The notes under the pieces are model-generated. The model did no database searches. It saw only the letters and a program-made list of their open reading frames with translations, and was not told where the DNA came from. Shown here piece by piece: positions 1 to 9,376 of a stretch of 64,000 bases of DNA (within the stretch, counting starts at the first letter, position 1; each line of letters begins with the position of its first letter). Location of the stretch: assembly GCF_005144585.1 (NCBI RefSeq), contig NZ_SSMQ01000027.1, positions 1 through 64,000 of the forward strand, read 5' to 3'. Source of the stretch: Polyangium fumosum (GTDB lineage Bacteria > Myxococcota_A > Polyangia > Polyangiales > Polyangiaceae). A program made the translations under genes and the position numbers.

Positions 1-64
1 CATGATGCCGCTGCCCGAGAGACCACCGGTAAGCCGTGTGCGGGAAATCCGCACGCACGGTTTG
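1..64 (+). mobile_element. 3' end of a group II intron (domain V), partial
   Basis: Positions 31-63 fold as a group II intron domain V. AGC (32-34) gives the catalytic triad, the lower stem pairs CCGTG with CACGG, a 2-nt CG bulge follows, and the upper stem TGCGG/CCGCA is closed by a GAAA-type loop. This matches the 34-nt domain V of bacterial introns. The rest of the intron, with any reverse transcriptase, would lie left of the window. A domain VI and the exact 3' splice site could not be folded convincingly in 65-118, so this may be a live intron end or a fossil. Confidence 0.62.
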
Positions 65-124
65 AACGGGAGTCTTGCCAGAACCATGCGCGGATGGTCG
101 CGCAGAACAAGGTAGGATTTACCA

Positions 125-484
125 ATGATTGATCATATCTCGATCGGCGTTCGTGATCTGGAGAAGGGCAAGGCGTTTTACGCGGCCGCTCTCGCGCCCC
201 TTGGTTATGCGGTGATGATGGAGTTCCCCGGCGTGGTCGGGCTCGGAGAGAAGGGCAAACCCGATTTCTGGCTCGGCGCGGGCGAAGGGGTCTTCCGCCA
301 GCACGTCGCGTTCCTCGCCGCGGATCGCAAGACGGTCGACGCGTTTTACGAGGCCGCGATCCGCGCCGGAGGCAAGGACAACGGCCCGCCCGGGCTCCGC
401 CCCATGTACCACCCGAATTATTACGGGGCCTTCGTGCTGGATCCGGACGGGAACAACATCGAGGCCGTCTGTCACACGCCTTGA
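125..484 (+). CDS. VOC (glyoxalase/bleomycin-resistance) family protein
   Basis: A 119-residue protein with one vicinal-oxygen-chelate module. It opens with the typical beta-strand carrying a metal-ligand candidate His4, and ends with the strand containing DPDGNN and Glu113, the usual place of the last metal ligand. Family members are small dimeric metalloenzymes or binding proteins of the cytosol; the substrate cannot be read from sequence. The start is ATG, with a purine-rich AAGGTAGG stretch 8 nt upstream as ribosome-binding site. It lies just right of the group II intron end, so the intron may have inserted into its leader. The next gene is convergent. Confidence 0.85.
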   Translation: MIDHISIGVRDLEKGKAFYAAALAPLGYAVMMEFPGVVGLGEKGKPDFWLGAGEGVFRQHVAFLAADRKTVDAFYEAAIRAGGKDNGPPGLRPMYHPNYYGAFVLDPDGNNIEAVCHTP

Positions 485-824
485 CGAGCGCCGGACGGCG
501 TGAACGCGCTTGCCTGGCCCCCTTCCCCATGGAAGGCGACGCCCGAGGTCCCTCCGTGTAGCCCTTCCCCAGGGACGGGCGTGACGAAGGGGCCTTGGGC
601 CCCTCCGTCCACGGCGACGGGCGCGCCTCCGCAGGCTCCGCGCCCTCGTTCCCGAGGGAGGGGCGCGGCGAAGGCGCCCTCTGCCTCGCCGTCCCCAGGG
701 ACGCCGACGCGAGCGGCGTCTCTGCGCCTTCCTTCCCGAGGGACGGTGTGGGGGCGAGGGGCTCGGGCGTTCGTGTGGAGGAGGACGGCGTGCGTGGAGC
801 CGCGCTCGGGCGCGCCGAGCAGGT
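485..824. other. Intergenic region filled by a repeat array
   Basis: No gene is supported in this 340-base gap between two convergent genes. Open frames cross it only because the repeat is GC-rich and has a period near a multiple of three. Most of it is the imperfect hairpin array described separately. Confidence 0.7.
521..762. repeat. Imperfect tandem array, about 42-bp period, hairpin in each unit
   Basis: Six diverged units begin near 521, 562, 603, 645, 690 and 730. Most carry a short palindrome of the form TCCC(C/G)AGGGA: CCTTCC/GGAAGG at 521-536, TCCC/GGGA near 566-575, 649-659 and 733-743, and CGTCCC/GGGACG at 690-703. The unit near 603 has lost most of the palindrome. Unit spacing is 40-45 bases. 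The spaced repetition of small hairpins between convergent genes could act as a transcription barrier or be a genome-wide dispersed repeat; function is unknown. Confidence 0.6.
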
Positions 825-1502
825 TCAGGGGGTCTCGTTCTGCTTCGTGTCTTTCCGCCGCTTGCGGAAGGGCTTGAAGAACCGATCCACCATCTTCGGG
901 GTGGACGCGTAGACCGTCGTGAGCACGCCTTCGAGCTTCTTGTACGCCTCGCGCCACGCCGCCATGAGCGCGGGGATACGTTTCTCGTTCAGGAAGGCGA
1001 GCGCCTTCTCGGTCTCGGAGAGGTCTGCGTCGGCGGCCACGACGTTCGCGCGCGAGGCGGTGAGCTTCGGCTCCCAGGACGTGACGATCTCGCCGATCTC
1101 GGGGTCGTCCTTGTCTTCCGCCATTGCGTCGAGCATCTGCGCCACCTGCTCGGGCTCCTCCTTGCGGGGCTCGGCGGTCGTGACGTCGCGCAGGCCGGTC
1201 TTGAAGTAGCGGCGGTATTTGGGGTGCTCGCGGTTCTTCCGGACGGCGCCGAGGAGCTGGAGTTCGAAGCCCTCGACGTCGGCGTCGCAATCGCCGTCGC
1301 GCGCGTCGAGGATCGCGCTCTTGCGCTGCCGCTCCTCCTCCAGGTCGTCACGCTCGCGCAGCGCCGTTTTCAGGTCGCCGTGCACCACGAGCAGCGGCGC
1401 TTCGAGCCCGGCGGTCTTCTTGTCCGCGGCGACGCGCCCCGTCGCGTAGGCGCTCTTCGGGAGATACCCCTCCGGAGGGGTGTCTTGGGTGGGCATGTCC
1501 AT
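825..1502 (-). CDS. Helical protein of unknown function
   Basis: A 225-residue soluble protein with no signal peptide or membrane segment. It is rich in Glu, Lys, Asp and Ala, and the central 150 residues look like long charged helices, for example the stretch after LKTALRERDD. A basic tail contains FKPFRKRRK. The start chosen is the ATG at 1502 because AGGAGA lies 10 nt before it; an in-frame ATG 36 nt upstream lacks such a site. I recognise no family. It is transcribed leftward, downstream of the toxin and immunity genes, 81 bp after the immunity candidate. Confidence 0.7.
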   Translation of the reverse strand: MDMPTQDTPPEGYLPKSAYATGRVAADKKTAGLEAPLLVVHGDLKTALRERDDLEEERQRKSAILDARDGDCDADVEGFELQLLGAVRKNREHPKYRRYFKTGLRDVTTAEPRKEEPEQVAQMLDAMAEDKDDPEIGEIVTSWEPKLTASRANVVAADADLSETEKALAFLNEKRIPALMAAWREAYKKLEGVLTTVYASTPKMVDRFFKPFRKRRKDTKQNETP

Positions 1503-1583
1503 GAAAACGGTTTCTCCTGATTCCGGGTGGTGTACCAAGGAATCCGCGGAGCGTAAAGCGTGGCTGGGGCAGGCAGGCCACGG

Positions 1584-2462
1584 TCAGCCATCCACGACGC
1601 GGATGGGGATCCAGTCGAAGCCGGTGACGCCTGCGGCCTGGAAGATGCGGCGGACCTTGGGGGTGACGAGGAAGAGGGGGTACGGGAGGACGGACGCGGA
1701 GAGGTCGCCGGTGAATCCCGCGATGCCGTACCATTCCCAGGTGACGTTCACGTCGTGGATGTCGGCGAGGTCCGCGGCGCGGTAGGCGAGGCGGAAAGGA
1801 ATCTCCTCCTTGCCACCGAAGCAACTCCGCCCGCACGGGCAAGGCTCGGAGACCTCGATCCCGGTGGATCGGGGCGACATCGGCGGCATCGTGTGCGCGG
1901 CGCAGAGCTGACGCCATGGGATCCGGAAGCCCCGCTCCTCGAACGCCGCGAAGACGTCCCGGAACGAGAGCCCCGTCGCGCCGCTCTGCGCGAGCGCTGC
2001 GGCGAGCTTCTCGTCCACGAGCACGTCGTCGTGCGACGTCGTGGCCGCGCGCCGGCCTTCCAATCTGGGGAGGAATTCGCCGTCGATGAAGATTGCGGAC
2101 GTCTGCCGGGCGCCGGCGCCGCACCGAGGGCAGGCGTCGGACATATCGTACGTCGTGCCCATCATGGGCCCCGCAAAGACCGTGGCGTTGGTGTCGTATT
2201 CCACGACGAGCAGGCGCGCGGATTGGAGCTCCTCGTCGGTGAAACGGTCGCGACGGCGCACGGAACAGCGGAGCCCCCGCTCCTTGAGGAGGGTCTGGAG
2301 GAGCGCCAGGCGTTCGTCCCTCTCGTCGAGAGTAACGGTGGTAAAATTCCCCTCTTGATCGAGGACTGCCACATCCGGACCACACCCTGCGGGACCAAGG
2401 ATTGCCTCGGGTCCTCCGGGAATGCGGTTGTTGATCAGAATGATCCGCGCTTCTGTCCACAT
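1584..2462 (-). CDS. Presumed immunity protein for the adjacent nuclease toxin
   Basis: A 292-residue protein with no export signal, so cytosolic. It contains a CPRCG knuckle at 111-115 followed by GAGARQ, and a second cysteine cluster CPCGRSC further on, which together could bind zinc. Its gene starts 19 bp after the stop of the secreted nuclease-like gene at 2482-3897, on the same strand. That is the standard order of toxin then immunity in polymorphic toxin loci. Cys-rich immunity proteins are known for myxobacterial Sit toxins (double-CXXCG family); similarity to those is from memory and not shown. The immunity role is inference from position, size and cysteine motif. Confidence 0.6.
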   Translation of the reverse strand: MWTEARIILINNRIPGGPEAILGPAGCGPDVAVLDQEGNFTTVTLDERDERLALLQTLLKERGLRCSVRRRDRFTDEELQSARLLVVEYDTNATVFAGPMMGTTYDMSDACPRCGAGARQTSAIFIDGEFLPRLEGRRAATTSHDDVLVDEKLAAALAQSGATGLSFRDVFAAFEERGFRIPWRQLCAAHTMPPMSPRSTGIEVSEPCPCGRSCFGGKEEIPFRLAYRAADLADIHDVNVTWEWYGIAGFTGDLSASVLPYPLFLVTPKVRRIFQAAGVTGFDWIPIRVVDG

Positions 2463-2481
2463 GTTTACCTCGGTGGGATAT

Positions 2482-3897
2482 TTACCTTCCGAAGTATGGC
2501 TTGATGGCTTTCAACCAATGGGGGAAGGGCTCGTAGACCTCTTCATACATCTGCCATAGGGCTTCGCGGGTCTTACGCGCAGGCCGCTTCGCGTTCAGCA
2601 GCTTCGTGATCTCCTTGTGCTGCGCCTCTGTCAAGATCACCGACGGTATCTTATCAAGCTGCTTTGCCGTCAGCCTCAGCTCTCCTCCCATCGCCTTCTC
2701 CAGGAGGTGATGCGCCTGGTACGCTCCACCGAGCCCATCGGTGAACTTCTTCATCACGTCGTACGCGCCGATCGCCCCGTTCTGCTCCAGCGCGGCCGCG
2801 ATGTCCACGCCGTACTTCTTGGCGAGGAGCTCCGCCGTCTCCGCCGAAATCTCCTCGGCCCCTTGCAGGATCAGCGGCGCCTTCTTCGCGCAGGCCTCCT
2901 CCAGCTTCTTGGCGAACTTCTCGGCCTGCCCGACGAGCACCGCCGAGGCGACCTGCGTGATCGCCGCCGCCGCCTGCACGATGGCGTTGTCGACGCCGTC
3001 CTCGTCGTCGCCCCCGATGATACCGAACCGCTTGCCGTCCTTGCGCGCGAGGTCGTGATTGAACTCGCCGTTCAGCATCGCCGACGCTATCGCGAGCTCG
3101 CGGACCATCCGTTCGAGCGGCGTCAGGGCCTTGCCTTTGCCCGTCCCGTCGCCCTTGCACCCTCCCTCCGTCTGCCGACAAGAGCCCACGCTCATCACCG
3201 GCGCCCCCGACCGAAAGGCGTGCTCCGGCAGCGCGCCACCCCGATCCACCAGCGTACAGGATTCGTCGACGCACTTCGGCGGATGCACCTCATCACGCGG
3301 GGGCAATACGCCCTCCTTGCTCAGGACCCCTTCCTTCGGCAAAACCATGTCCTTCGAGCGCGGGTCCTGGGGCGTCGATTCCCTGTCCGGCGGGCTCTCG
3401 CGGCGGATACGATGCTTCTCGACGCGCTTCTCGATGCTGTCGGAATCGTCCCCGCCGCCTCCGCCTCCGCCCCCGCCCTTGCCGCCGCCGCCCTCGTCGC
3501 CGTCCGCCTTCTCCTTCGGCGGTGGGTCCTGCTTCTTCGCGGGCGCGGGCGGAGGCGCAGGCTTCTGCTTGGGCGGAGGCGGCGGCTCGCAGGTCCATGC
3601 CTTGTCGTGGAACTGGATGGGAATCCATGCACGATTCTTCAGGTCCGCGCGTGGGTCGAAGACGAAGAGCGGCAGGACGTCGTGGCAGGTGACGAGCTGC
3701 CGTGCCGCGGGGCCGAGCACAGGATTGCCCGAGAAATCGTAGGTCCATTCATCGTGCGCCGGGCCGTGCGGATGCGCGCAAATGCCGATGTAACGGATGG
3801 GCGTCTTGCGCTCGCATTCTCGCGCGAGCACGGGCGACGAGGGGACAACGAGCCCGAGGACGAGGAGCGCGCCGAGGCCGCGTCGGAGGACCTGCAC
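2482..3897 (-). CDS. Secreted polymorphic-toxin-like protein with C-terminal HHL/HNH-type nuclease
   Basis: A 471-residue protein. Residues 1-25 form a Sec signal peptide ending in VLA. An N-terminal Cys-containing domain runs to about 105. A low-complexity Pro/Lys then Gly-rich linker spans about 105-155, and a charged region runs to about 250. A helical Ala-rich pretoxin region covers roughly 265-390. The last 80 residues carry His396-His397-Leu, then IPSV near 417 and His427, the pattern of His-His nucleases of the HNH/endonuclease VII fold found as toxin tips. The start is GTG. The presumed immunity gene follows after 19 bp. G+C falls to 26 of 60 at 2461-2520, the toxin/immunity junction. 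The predicted role is contact-dependent killing of kin competitors by DNA or RNA cleavage; target and delivery route are not visible. Confidence 0.65.
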   Translation of the reverse strand: MQVLRRGLGALLVLGLVVPSSPVLARECERKTPIRYIGICAHPHGPAHDEWTYDFSGNPVLGPAARQLVTCHDVLPLFVFDPRADLKNRAWIPIQFHDKAWTCEPPPPPKQKPAPPPAPAKKQDPPPKEKADGDEGGGGKGGGGGGGGGDDSDSIEKRVEKHRIRRESPPDRESTPQDPRSKDMVLPKEGVLSKEGVLPPRDEVHPPKCVDESCTLVDRGGALPEHAFRSGAPVMSVGSCRQTEGGCKGDGTGKGKALTPLERMVRELAIASAMLNGEFNHDLARKDGKRFGIIGGDDEDGVDNAIVQAAAAITQVASAVLVGQAEKFAKKLEEACAKKAPLILQGAEEISAETAELLAKKYGVDIAAALEQNGAIGAYDVMKKFTDGLGGAYQAHHLLEKAMGGELRLTAKQLDKIPSVILTEAQHKEITKLLNAKRPARKTREALWQMYEEVYEPFPHWLKAIKPYFGR

Positions 3898-3989
3898 AGG
3901 CTGGAGGTTGCCGGACCGACATGGAGAGGGTCAAGGATCGAGGCGCAAAGCGGAGGAAGCGGAGGGAGAGGCGCCGGGGAGGAGGCGCG

Positions 3990-5411
3990 TTATCGCTCGC
4001 GCTCGCCGCAGCAGCGCTTGTACTTCTTCCCGCTCCCGCACGGGCACGGCGCGCTGCGGGTGGGGCCGGCCTGCCTGGTCTTGGCCGCCTCCGCGAGAAT
4101 GGCCTTCTTGGTGCTGCGGTCGTCGCGGAGGAGAGCGAGCACCTGGCGCGGGTCGTAAGGGGTGCGGATGGCGGCGATGTAATCGGCGGGCAGGTAGAGA
4201 TCGTCGGGCGTCGCATGCGAGAGCCACTGGAGCGCAAGGGTCATCGTCGGGATCACCTCGCGGTGGTTCACGAAGTCCGTCGCGTCGAGCAGCAGGGTGC
4301 GATACGCGATCTCCGGCGGCACCTCCTCGATGTCCTTGAAATGGTAGGCCGACGTCGGGGGGAGGCGCTTCGAGAAGGCGACCGCGAGCTCCGCGCCGGC
4401 CCTGCCGTGCTGATGGAGGGCGCCCGTCGGGCCGTGGGTGTCCTCGGCGTCGAGGACTTGCAGCATGAGCTCGCGGACGGACACGACGAAGTCCGGTGTC
4501 GTCGGCGAGAGGCCGTTCGGCGAGAGCGCCTTTTTGATCTCCGCCCGCAAGCGCGCGTGACGGCAACCCATCACGGTGAGCGTGAACGCGGCGTCGATGA
4601 GCTCGTGGAGGGTCACGGCCGCGTCGCATTCCCTCTTGTAGACCGAGAGCAGATCCTTGCCGATGCGCGCCGCGCCCCAGATGCCGCGGAGCGCGTTGCC
4701 GACGAGCATCTGCGAGACGCTGAACCACGAGTAGTTGATCGTCGCGACGGGGGCCCGCGCGATCTCCGTCAGGTGCTCATAGGGCGTCTTGCCGTCCATC
4801 GCGGCGAGCACCGACAGGTGCCCGATCGTCCAGACCCGACACCAGAACAGGTGCAAGAGCTCGTCGAACCTCCGATGCAACTTCCCGCTCTTCGGCATCT
4901 CGCGGAGGAGGCGCTCGCGCATGTTATGGACCTCCTGGAACTCCTCGATGAGCCAGCGCAAGAGGTGGATCGCCAGGAACGGTTGCAGCGCGGCGATGGC
5001 CTGGAACTGCTCGCGGGTGAACCAAGGTCCTCGCTCGTAGAGGGCGCGCATGAACTCGCCCGCGTTGCCCTGCACGGAGAGGGCTCGCTCGCTGCGCTCG
5101 CGCCACATCGCGACCCGGCTCGTGATCGCGTCGAGCCGCTCGCGGGTGACCACGTGGAGGTTCTTGGCGCTCATCCCCTCGCCAAGGCACGTGACGAACT
5201 TGCCGTCGCGCGTGACGACGAGGAAGGGCCCGTTCTCGGGATCCGCGAGCGACACGGCCACACGTTCCATGCCCTCCGGGACACGCGCGGTGTCGAGGAT
5301 GTGCCGGAGGAGACCAACGTCGCGATACAGCGAGAGGGCGATGTCGAGGTGCGGCACCGAGAGCCGGTCGAGCCGGGAGAGGAAGTGATGCGCGTGTCCG
5401 GTGAGCGTCAT
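3990..5411 (-). CDS. SEC-C motif protein of unknown function
   Basis: A 473-residue cytosolic protein whose last 20 residues form a SEC-C zinc motif (CPCGSGKKYKRCCG), as at the end of SecA and many unrelated proteins, where it binds zinc and other proteins. The preceding 450 residues are mostly helical, with a conserved-looking DGKFVTCLGEGMS stretch near residue 90. They match no family I can name. The start is the ATG at 5411. It stands alone, 30 bp downstream of tmk and on the same strand, so it could be the last gene of a panC-tmk transcript. Confidence 0.75.
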   Translation of the reverse strand: MTLTGHAHHFLSRLDRLSVPHLDIALSLYRDVGLLRHILDTARVPEGMERVAVSLADPENGPFLVVTRDGKFVTCLGEGMSAKNLHVVTRERLDAITSRVAMWRERSERALSVQGNAGEFMRALYERGPWFTREQFQAIAALQPFLAIHLLRWLIEEFQEVHNMRERLLREMPKSGKLHRRFDELLHLFWCRVWTIGHLSVLAAMDGKTPYEHLTEIARAPVATINYSWFSVSQMLVGNALRGIWGAARIGKDLLSVYKRECDAAVTLHELIDAAFTLTVMGCRHARLRAEIKKALSPNGLSPTTPDFVVSVRELMLQVLDAEDTHGPTGALHQHGRAGAELAVAFSKRLPPTSAYHFKDIEEVPPEIAYRTLLLDATDFVNHREVIPTMTLALQWLSHATPDDLYLPADYIAAIRTPYDPRQVLALLRDDRSTKKAILAEAAKTRQAGPTRSAPCPCGSGKKYKRCCGERER

Positions 5412-5441
5412 GCGCAGCTCGCTATCAACCTCGTGACGTGA

Positions 5442-6107
5442 TCAGGGCCCCTCGCGCACGTAGGGCTCGAGGGCGCGGATGATCGCGGCGGTGACGGCGT
5501 CGACGTCGCCGTTGCCATCCACGTGCACGAGCCGATCGCCGCCGATGATCTTGTCGGCCTCGAGGTACGCACGGGCGAGGCGGGCCTGGAGCTCCGGCTC
5601 CTCGAAGAGCTCGCTCGCGCCGCCGCGGGCCCGCCTGCGTTGCGCGGCGACCTCCGGATCGACGTCCACGACGACCGTGATGTCCGGCTTGAGGGCGTGG
5701 CGGTTGCAGTGGCGGATCCAGGCGATCATGTCGGCGCGCGCGCCCTCGTCCTCGATCCCGATCGACTGGTAGATGATGCTCGAAAGCTCGTAACGATCCG
5801 AGATGACCACGTACCCGTCGCGCAGGTGCGGCGCGACCTCGGTCTCGATGTGATCGAGCCGGTCGGCCGCGAAGAGCAGCGCCATCGTGGAGTCGCGGTG
5901 CCTCGACGGCAGGTTCACGCGCTGGGTGAGCACGAGCCGGAGGAGCGAGCCCATCGGCCCGCCGCTCGGCTCGCGTGTCACGTGCGCGAGCCTTCGCCGG
6001 CCGCGCAAGAACGAGCCGTAGCGCACGGCCTGTGTCGTCGTCCCCGCGCCGTCGATGCCCTCGAAGACGACGAACAGGCCGTCGTTTCCGTCCTCGGCTT
6101 CACCCAT
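5442..6107 (-). CDS. tmk: Thymidylate kinase
   Basis: A 221-residue enzyme that phosphorylates dTMP to dTDP for dTTP synthesis. It shows FEGIDGAG at the P-loop (residues 15-22), a DR(Y) motif in VISDRYELS that places the catalytic Arg, and an Arg-rich LID segment around RRRARGG. The length is normal for the family. Odd point: the P-loop reads GIDGAGTTT, so the lysine expected after GxxxxG is Thr23. Its ATG lies inside the end of panC (8-bp overlap), so the two are translationally coupled. Confidence 0.92.
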   Translation of the reverse strand: MGEAEDGNDGLFVVFEGIDGAGTTTQAVRYGSFLRGRRRLAHVTREPSGGPMGSLLRLVLTQRVNLPSRHRDSTMALLFAADRLDHIETEVAPHLRDGYVVISDRYELSSIIYQSIGIEDEGARADMIAWIRHCNRHALKPDITVVVDVDPEVAAQRRRARGGASELFEEPELQARLARAYLEADKIIGGDRLVHVDGNGDVDAVTAAIIRALEPYVREGP

Positions 6108-7008
6108 GGCGTTCCTCGTCTCCTTCCTTCGATCCGTCGGGCCCGAGTGGGCTCGGATCCTCGCCGAGCACCAGGTTGTCGATGAGCCGCGCGCCGCCGA
6201 TGCGGGCCGCGACCGCGAGCAACACGCGATCCGGCGTGTGCTCCTCGGGGCCGAGCACGGCGAGCGTCTCCGCGTCGGCCACGTCCACGTAGTCGATCGC
6301 GCTCGCGACGGGCGTGATGTGCCCGCGCGCGAGCGCGGTGAGCATGCCGGCGCGGCGCTCCCCCGCGGCGAACGCGCGCGCCGCGGCCGACAATCCCCGC
6401 GGGATGGCGAGCGCCTGCGCGCGGGCCTCGGCCGAGAGGTACGCGTTGCGCGACGACATCGCGAGCCCGTCCGGCTCGCGCACGGTCCGCACGCCGAGGA
6501 CCTCGACGGGCAGGAAGAGGTCGCGCGTAAAACGCTCGATCACCTTGAGCTGCTGGTAGTCCTTGCGGCCGAAGAGCGCGATCGAAGGTCCTACGAGCGC
6601 GAACAATTTCGTGACGACCGTGGCCACGCCTTCGAAGTGGCCGGGCCGGTGCACGCCGCAGAGGCCCGCGGCCGTGGCGCCGACGTGCACGCGTGTCTCG
6701 TCGCCGGGCGGGTACATGTCGGCGGGCGCGGGCGCGAAGATGCCGTGCGCCCCGGCCTCCGCGCACTTCTTCGCGTCGCCTTCGAGGTCCCGCGGGTAGC
6801 GGGAGAAGTCCTCGTTCGGGCCGAACTGCGTGGGGTTCACGAAGATCGAGACGACGACGAAATCGGCGCGCTTGCGGGCCTCTTCGATGAGCGCCTGGTG
6901 GCCGCGGTGCAGGGCGCCCATCGTGGGGACGAGGCCGACGCGCGCGCCGCGCTGTCGCGCCTCGTCACACGCACGCCGGAACTCCAGGGGAGCGCGCCAG
7001 ATCTCCAT
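6100..7008 (-). CDS. panC: Pantoate--beta-alanine ligase
   Basis: A 302-residue cytosolic enzyme that joins pantoate and beta-alanine with ATP to give pantothenate, the coenzyme A precursor. The [10 protein letters not shown] motif near residue 30 (HIGH-like nucleotidyl transferase signature), the FVNPTQF strand, GRKDYQQLK and SSRNAYLS are all intact. The start is the ATG at 7008, before MEIWRAP; the same open frame continues far upstream but antisense to ppk1 and is not coding. No other pantothenate gene is nearby. Coupling to tmk by an 8-bp overlap places a CoA and a dNTP enzyme under one promoter. Confidence 0.93.
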   Translation of the reverse strand: MEIWRAPLEFRRACDEARQRGARVGLVPTMGALHRGHQALIEEARKRADFVVVSIFVNPTQFGPNEDFSRYPRDLEGDAKKCAEAGAHGIFAPAPADMYPPGDETRVHVGATAAGLCGVHRPGHFEGVATVVTKLFALVGPSIALFGRKDYQQLKVIERFTRDLFLPVEVLGVRTVREPDGLAMSSRNAYLSAEARAQALAIPRGLSAAARAFAAGERRAGMLTALARGHITPVASAIDYVDVADAETLAVLGPEEHTPDRVLLAVAARIGGARLIDNLVLGEDPSPLGPDGSKEGDEERHG

Positions 7009-7089
7009 GGCGCGCCACGCTAGCAGAAAGCGCAGGTCACAAGGAGGCAGGCGACCTCCACGGCCCTCGCTTCTCTTCGGCTCGATCAA

Positions 7090-7119
7090 CTGACCCCCAG
7101 CGATCGGGTAGGCTAGACT
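7090..7119 (+). promoter_or_regulatory. Sigma70-type promoter candidate for ppk1
   Basis: CTGACC (7090-7095), an 18-base spacer and TAGACT (7114-7119) end nine bases before the GTG start at 7129, with no ribosome-binding site between. A transcript from here would be almost leaderless. By-eye motif only. Confidence 0.38.
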
Positions 7120-7128
7120 GAAATCATC

Positions 7129-9372
7129 GTGACGTTCGAGACACCTTCCACGCCCGATGCCGCTGCTCGCCATTCGTCCCTGCTCCCGGCCGCGGGCGAC
7201 TCGGATCCGACGCAGTATTTGAACCGCGAGCTCTCGTGGCTCGAGTTCAACGCCCGTGTCCTCTCCGAGGCTGCCTCGATGGAGGTGCCGCTCTTCGAAC
7301 GGCTGAAGTTCCTCGGCATCTTCTTCTCGAACCTCGACGAGTTCTTCATGGTGCGCGTCGCGGGCCTGCAGGCCCAGACGCACCGCACGATCACCGAGGT
7401 CCCGCCCGACGGCATGAAGCCGCAGGAGCAGCTCCTCGCGATCAGCGCGCGGGCGCACGCGCTCTTCGACAGCGCCTACCGGCTCTGGAACACGGAGATG
7501 CTGCCGGCGCTGCACCGGGTCGGCGTGCGGATCGTGCGGCCCGAGGAGCTCGACGCGGCCGAGCTCGCGGTGCTCGACGAGCGCTTCCGCACGGACATCT
7601 TCCCGATCCTCACGCCGCTCGCGATCGATCCCGGCCACCCGTTCCCGCACCTGCGCAACAAGAGCATCAACCTCGGCATCATGTTCAGCCGCGAGCACGA
7701 GGGCGAGGAGCCCGGGTTCGGCGTGATCCAGGTGCCGCCGATGCTGAGCCGCCTCATGCGCGTGCGCGTCGACGGCTGCGGCCGGGCGTTCGTCCTCCTG
7801 GAGGACGTGATCGCGCGCCACGTCAAAGAGTTCTTCCCGGTCTCGCGCCTCCGCGGCACGTACCCGTTTCGCGTCACGCGCAACTGGGATCTCGAGATCG
7901 ACGAGGAGGAGGGCGAGGATCTCCTGGAGACGATCCAGGCCGAGCTTCGTCGCCGTGATCGTGGCAACGCGGTGCGCGTGGAGATCGGCGTCGGGGGCGG
8001 CGTGGGCGCGAGCGTGCAGCGCCTCTGCCGCGCGCTCGGCATCGATCCGAACCTCGACGTCTACCGCGTCTCGGGACCGCTCAGCATCGTCGATCTCGTC
8101 TCCGTGGTGGGCGAGGACGATCGGCATCTGCGCGACGAGAGCTTCACGCCGCAGGTGCCGGTCGCGCTGCGCGACGTGGAGGATCCCTTCGCGGTGATCC
8201 GCGAGCGGGACGTGCCGCTCCACCACCCGTACGACTCGTTTGATCCGGTGGTCGAGTTCATCTCGCGCGCGGCCGATGACCCGAACGTGCTCGCGATCAA
8301 GCAGACGCTCTACCGCACCGGCGGCGACTCGCCGATCGTGAAGGCGCTCGCGCGGGCCGCGGAGAACGGCAAGCAGGTGACGGCGATCGTCGAGCTCAAG
8401 GCGCGCTTCGACGAGGCCTCGAACATCCAGTGGGCGCGGACCTTGGAGCAGAGCGGCGCGCAGGTGATCTACGGCCTGCTCGGGCTGAAGACGCACGTGA
8501 AGGCGCTGCTCGTGGTGCGTCGGGAGAAGGACAAACTCCGGCGGTACGTGCACCTCTCGACGGGCAACTACAACCCGCACACGGCGCGCCTCTACACGGA
8601 CTTCGGCCTCTTCACGGCGAACCGCGAGATCGGCGAGGACGTGACCTCGCTCTTCAACCTGCTCACGGGCTACAGCGCGCCGCCGAGGTGGAACCGGCTC
8701 GTGGTGGCGCCGCTCGGGCTGCACGAGGCGATCCTCGGGCTCATCGCGCGCGAGACGGAGCACGCGCGCGCGGGCCGGAAGGCCGAGATCGTGGCGCAGA
8801 TGAACGCGCTCGTGGACGTGGACGTGATCGACGCGCTCTACACGGCGAGCCAGCACGGCGTCGACATCCGGCTCTTCGTCCGCGGCATCTGCTGCCTCCG
8901 GCCCGGGATCCCGGGGCTCTCGGAGCGGATCCAGGTGCGCGCGCTCATCGACCGGTTCCTCGAGCACAAGCGCGTCTTCCGTTTCGCGAACGGCGGCGCC
9001 GAGGAGTTTTATTTCTCCAGCGCGGACTGGATGCCGCGGAACTTCCACCGCCGCGTGGAGGTGCTCGTGCCGCTGCTCGATCCGGCCGCGCGCACCCGCG
9101 CCGAGGACATGCTCGCGACGCTCGCGGCCGACACGGCGAAGACGTGGGCCCTCAACGCCGACGGCAGTTACACGCGCGTCGCGACGCCCACGGGCGCGGC
9201 CACGGTGCGCTCGCAGCAGCGGTTCATGGAGCTTGCGCGCGAGCGGCCGAAGCCGGCCGACGTGCTCGCGCGGGGCGGCCGGTTCCACATCTTCCAGGTG
9301 GGCCACGGCGAAGGCGGCGACGAGCTACGCCGCAAGAACGGCAAAAAGAAGAAGCACCACCCGCAGTCTTAG
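7129..9372 (+). CDS. ppk1: Polyphosphate kinase 1
   Basis: A 747-residue membrane-associated enzyme that reversibly polymerises the gamma phosphate of ATP into polyphosphate. All four domains are present: the N domain begins at [12 protein letters not shown], the H domain lies in the middle, and the C1/C2 domains carry two catalytic histidines, His475 in HLSTGNYN (phosphorylated residue in the family) and His613 in RFLEHKR. The tail after FHIFQVGHG is a Lys/His-rich extension not usual in the family. The start is GTG, apparently leaderless. It is divergent from panC and ends at a strong bidirectional hairpin. Confidence 0.96.
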   Translation: MTFETPSTPDAAARHSSLLPAAGDSDPTQYLNRELSWLEFNARVLSEAASMEVPLFERLKFLGIFFSNLDEFFMVRVAGLQAQTHRTITEVPPDGMKPQEQLLAISARAHALFDSAYRLWNTEMLPALHRVGVRIVRPEELDAAELAVLDERFRTDIFPILTPLAIDPGHPFPHLRNKSINLGIMFSREHEGEEPGFGVIQVPPMLSRLMRVRVDGCGRAFVLLEDVIARHVKEFFPVSRLRGTYPFRVTRNWDLEIDEEEGEDLLETIQAELRRRDRGNAVRVEIGVGGGVGASVQRLCRALGIDPNLDVYRVSGPLSIVDLVSVVGEDDRHLRDESFTPQVPVALRDVEDPFAVIRERDVPLHHPYDSFDPVVEFISRAADDPNVLAIKQTLYRTGGDSPIVKALARAAENGKQVTAIVELKARFDEASNIQWARTLEQSGAQVIYGLLGLKTHVKALLVVRREKDKLRRYVHLSTGNYNPHTARLYTDFGLFTANREIGEDVTSLFNLLTGYSAPPRWNRLVVAPLGLHEAILGLIARETEHARAGRKAEIVAQMNALVDVDVIDALYTASQHGVDIRLFVRGICCLRPGIPGLSERIQVRALIDRFLEHKRVFRFANGGAEEFYFSSADWMPRNFHRRVEVLVPLLDPAARTRAEDMLATLAADTAKTWALNADGSYTRVATPTGAATVRSQQRFMELARERPKPADVLARGGRFHIFQVGHGEGGDELRRKNGKKKKHHPQS

Positions 9373-9376
9373 TCCC

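Noticed and set aside
65-118. Domain VI and 3' splice site of the group II intron
   Set aside because: Only a weak stem with wobble pairs could be drawn and no convincing bulged adenosine.
500-912. Rightward open frames across the 42-bp hairpin array
   Set aside because: Produced by the repeat period; low-complexity Pro/Arg/Ala sequence with no start signal.
2617-5441. Long rightward open frames (2617-4158 and 3702-5441) opposite the toxin and SEC-C genes
   Set aside because: No recognisable domains and composition of antisense frames; the leftward genes have signal peptide, nuclease and SEC-C motifs.
6100-9306. One very long leftward open frame covering panC and all of the ppk1 antisense strand
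   Set aside because: Only the panC part matches a protein family; the rest is the GC-rich shadow of ppk1.
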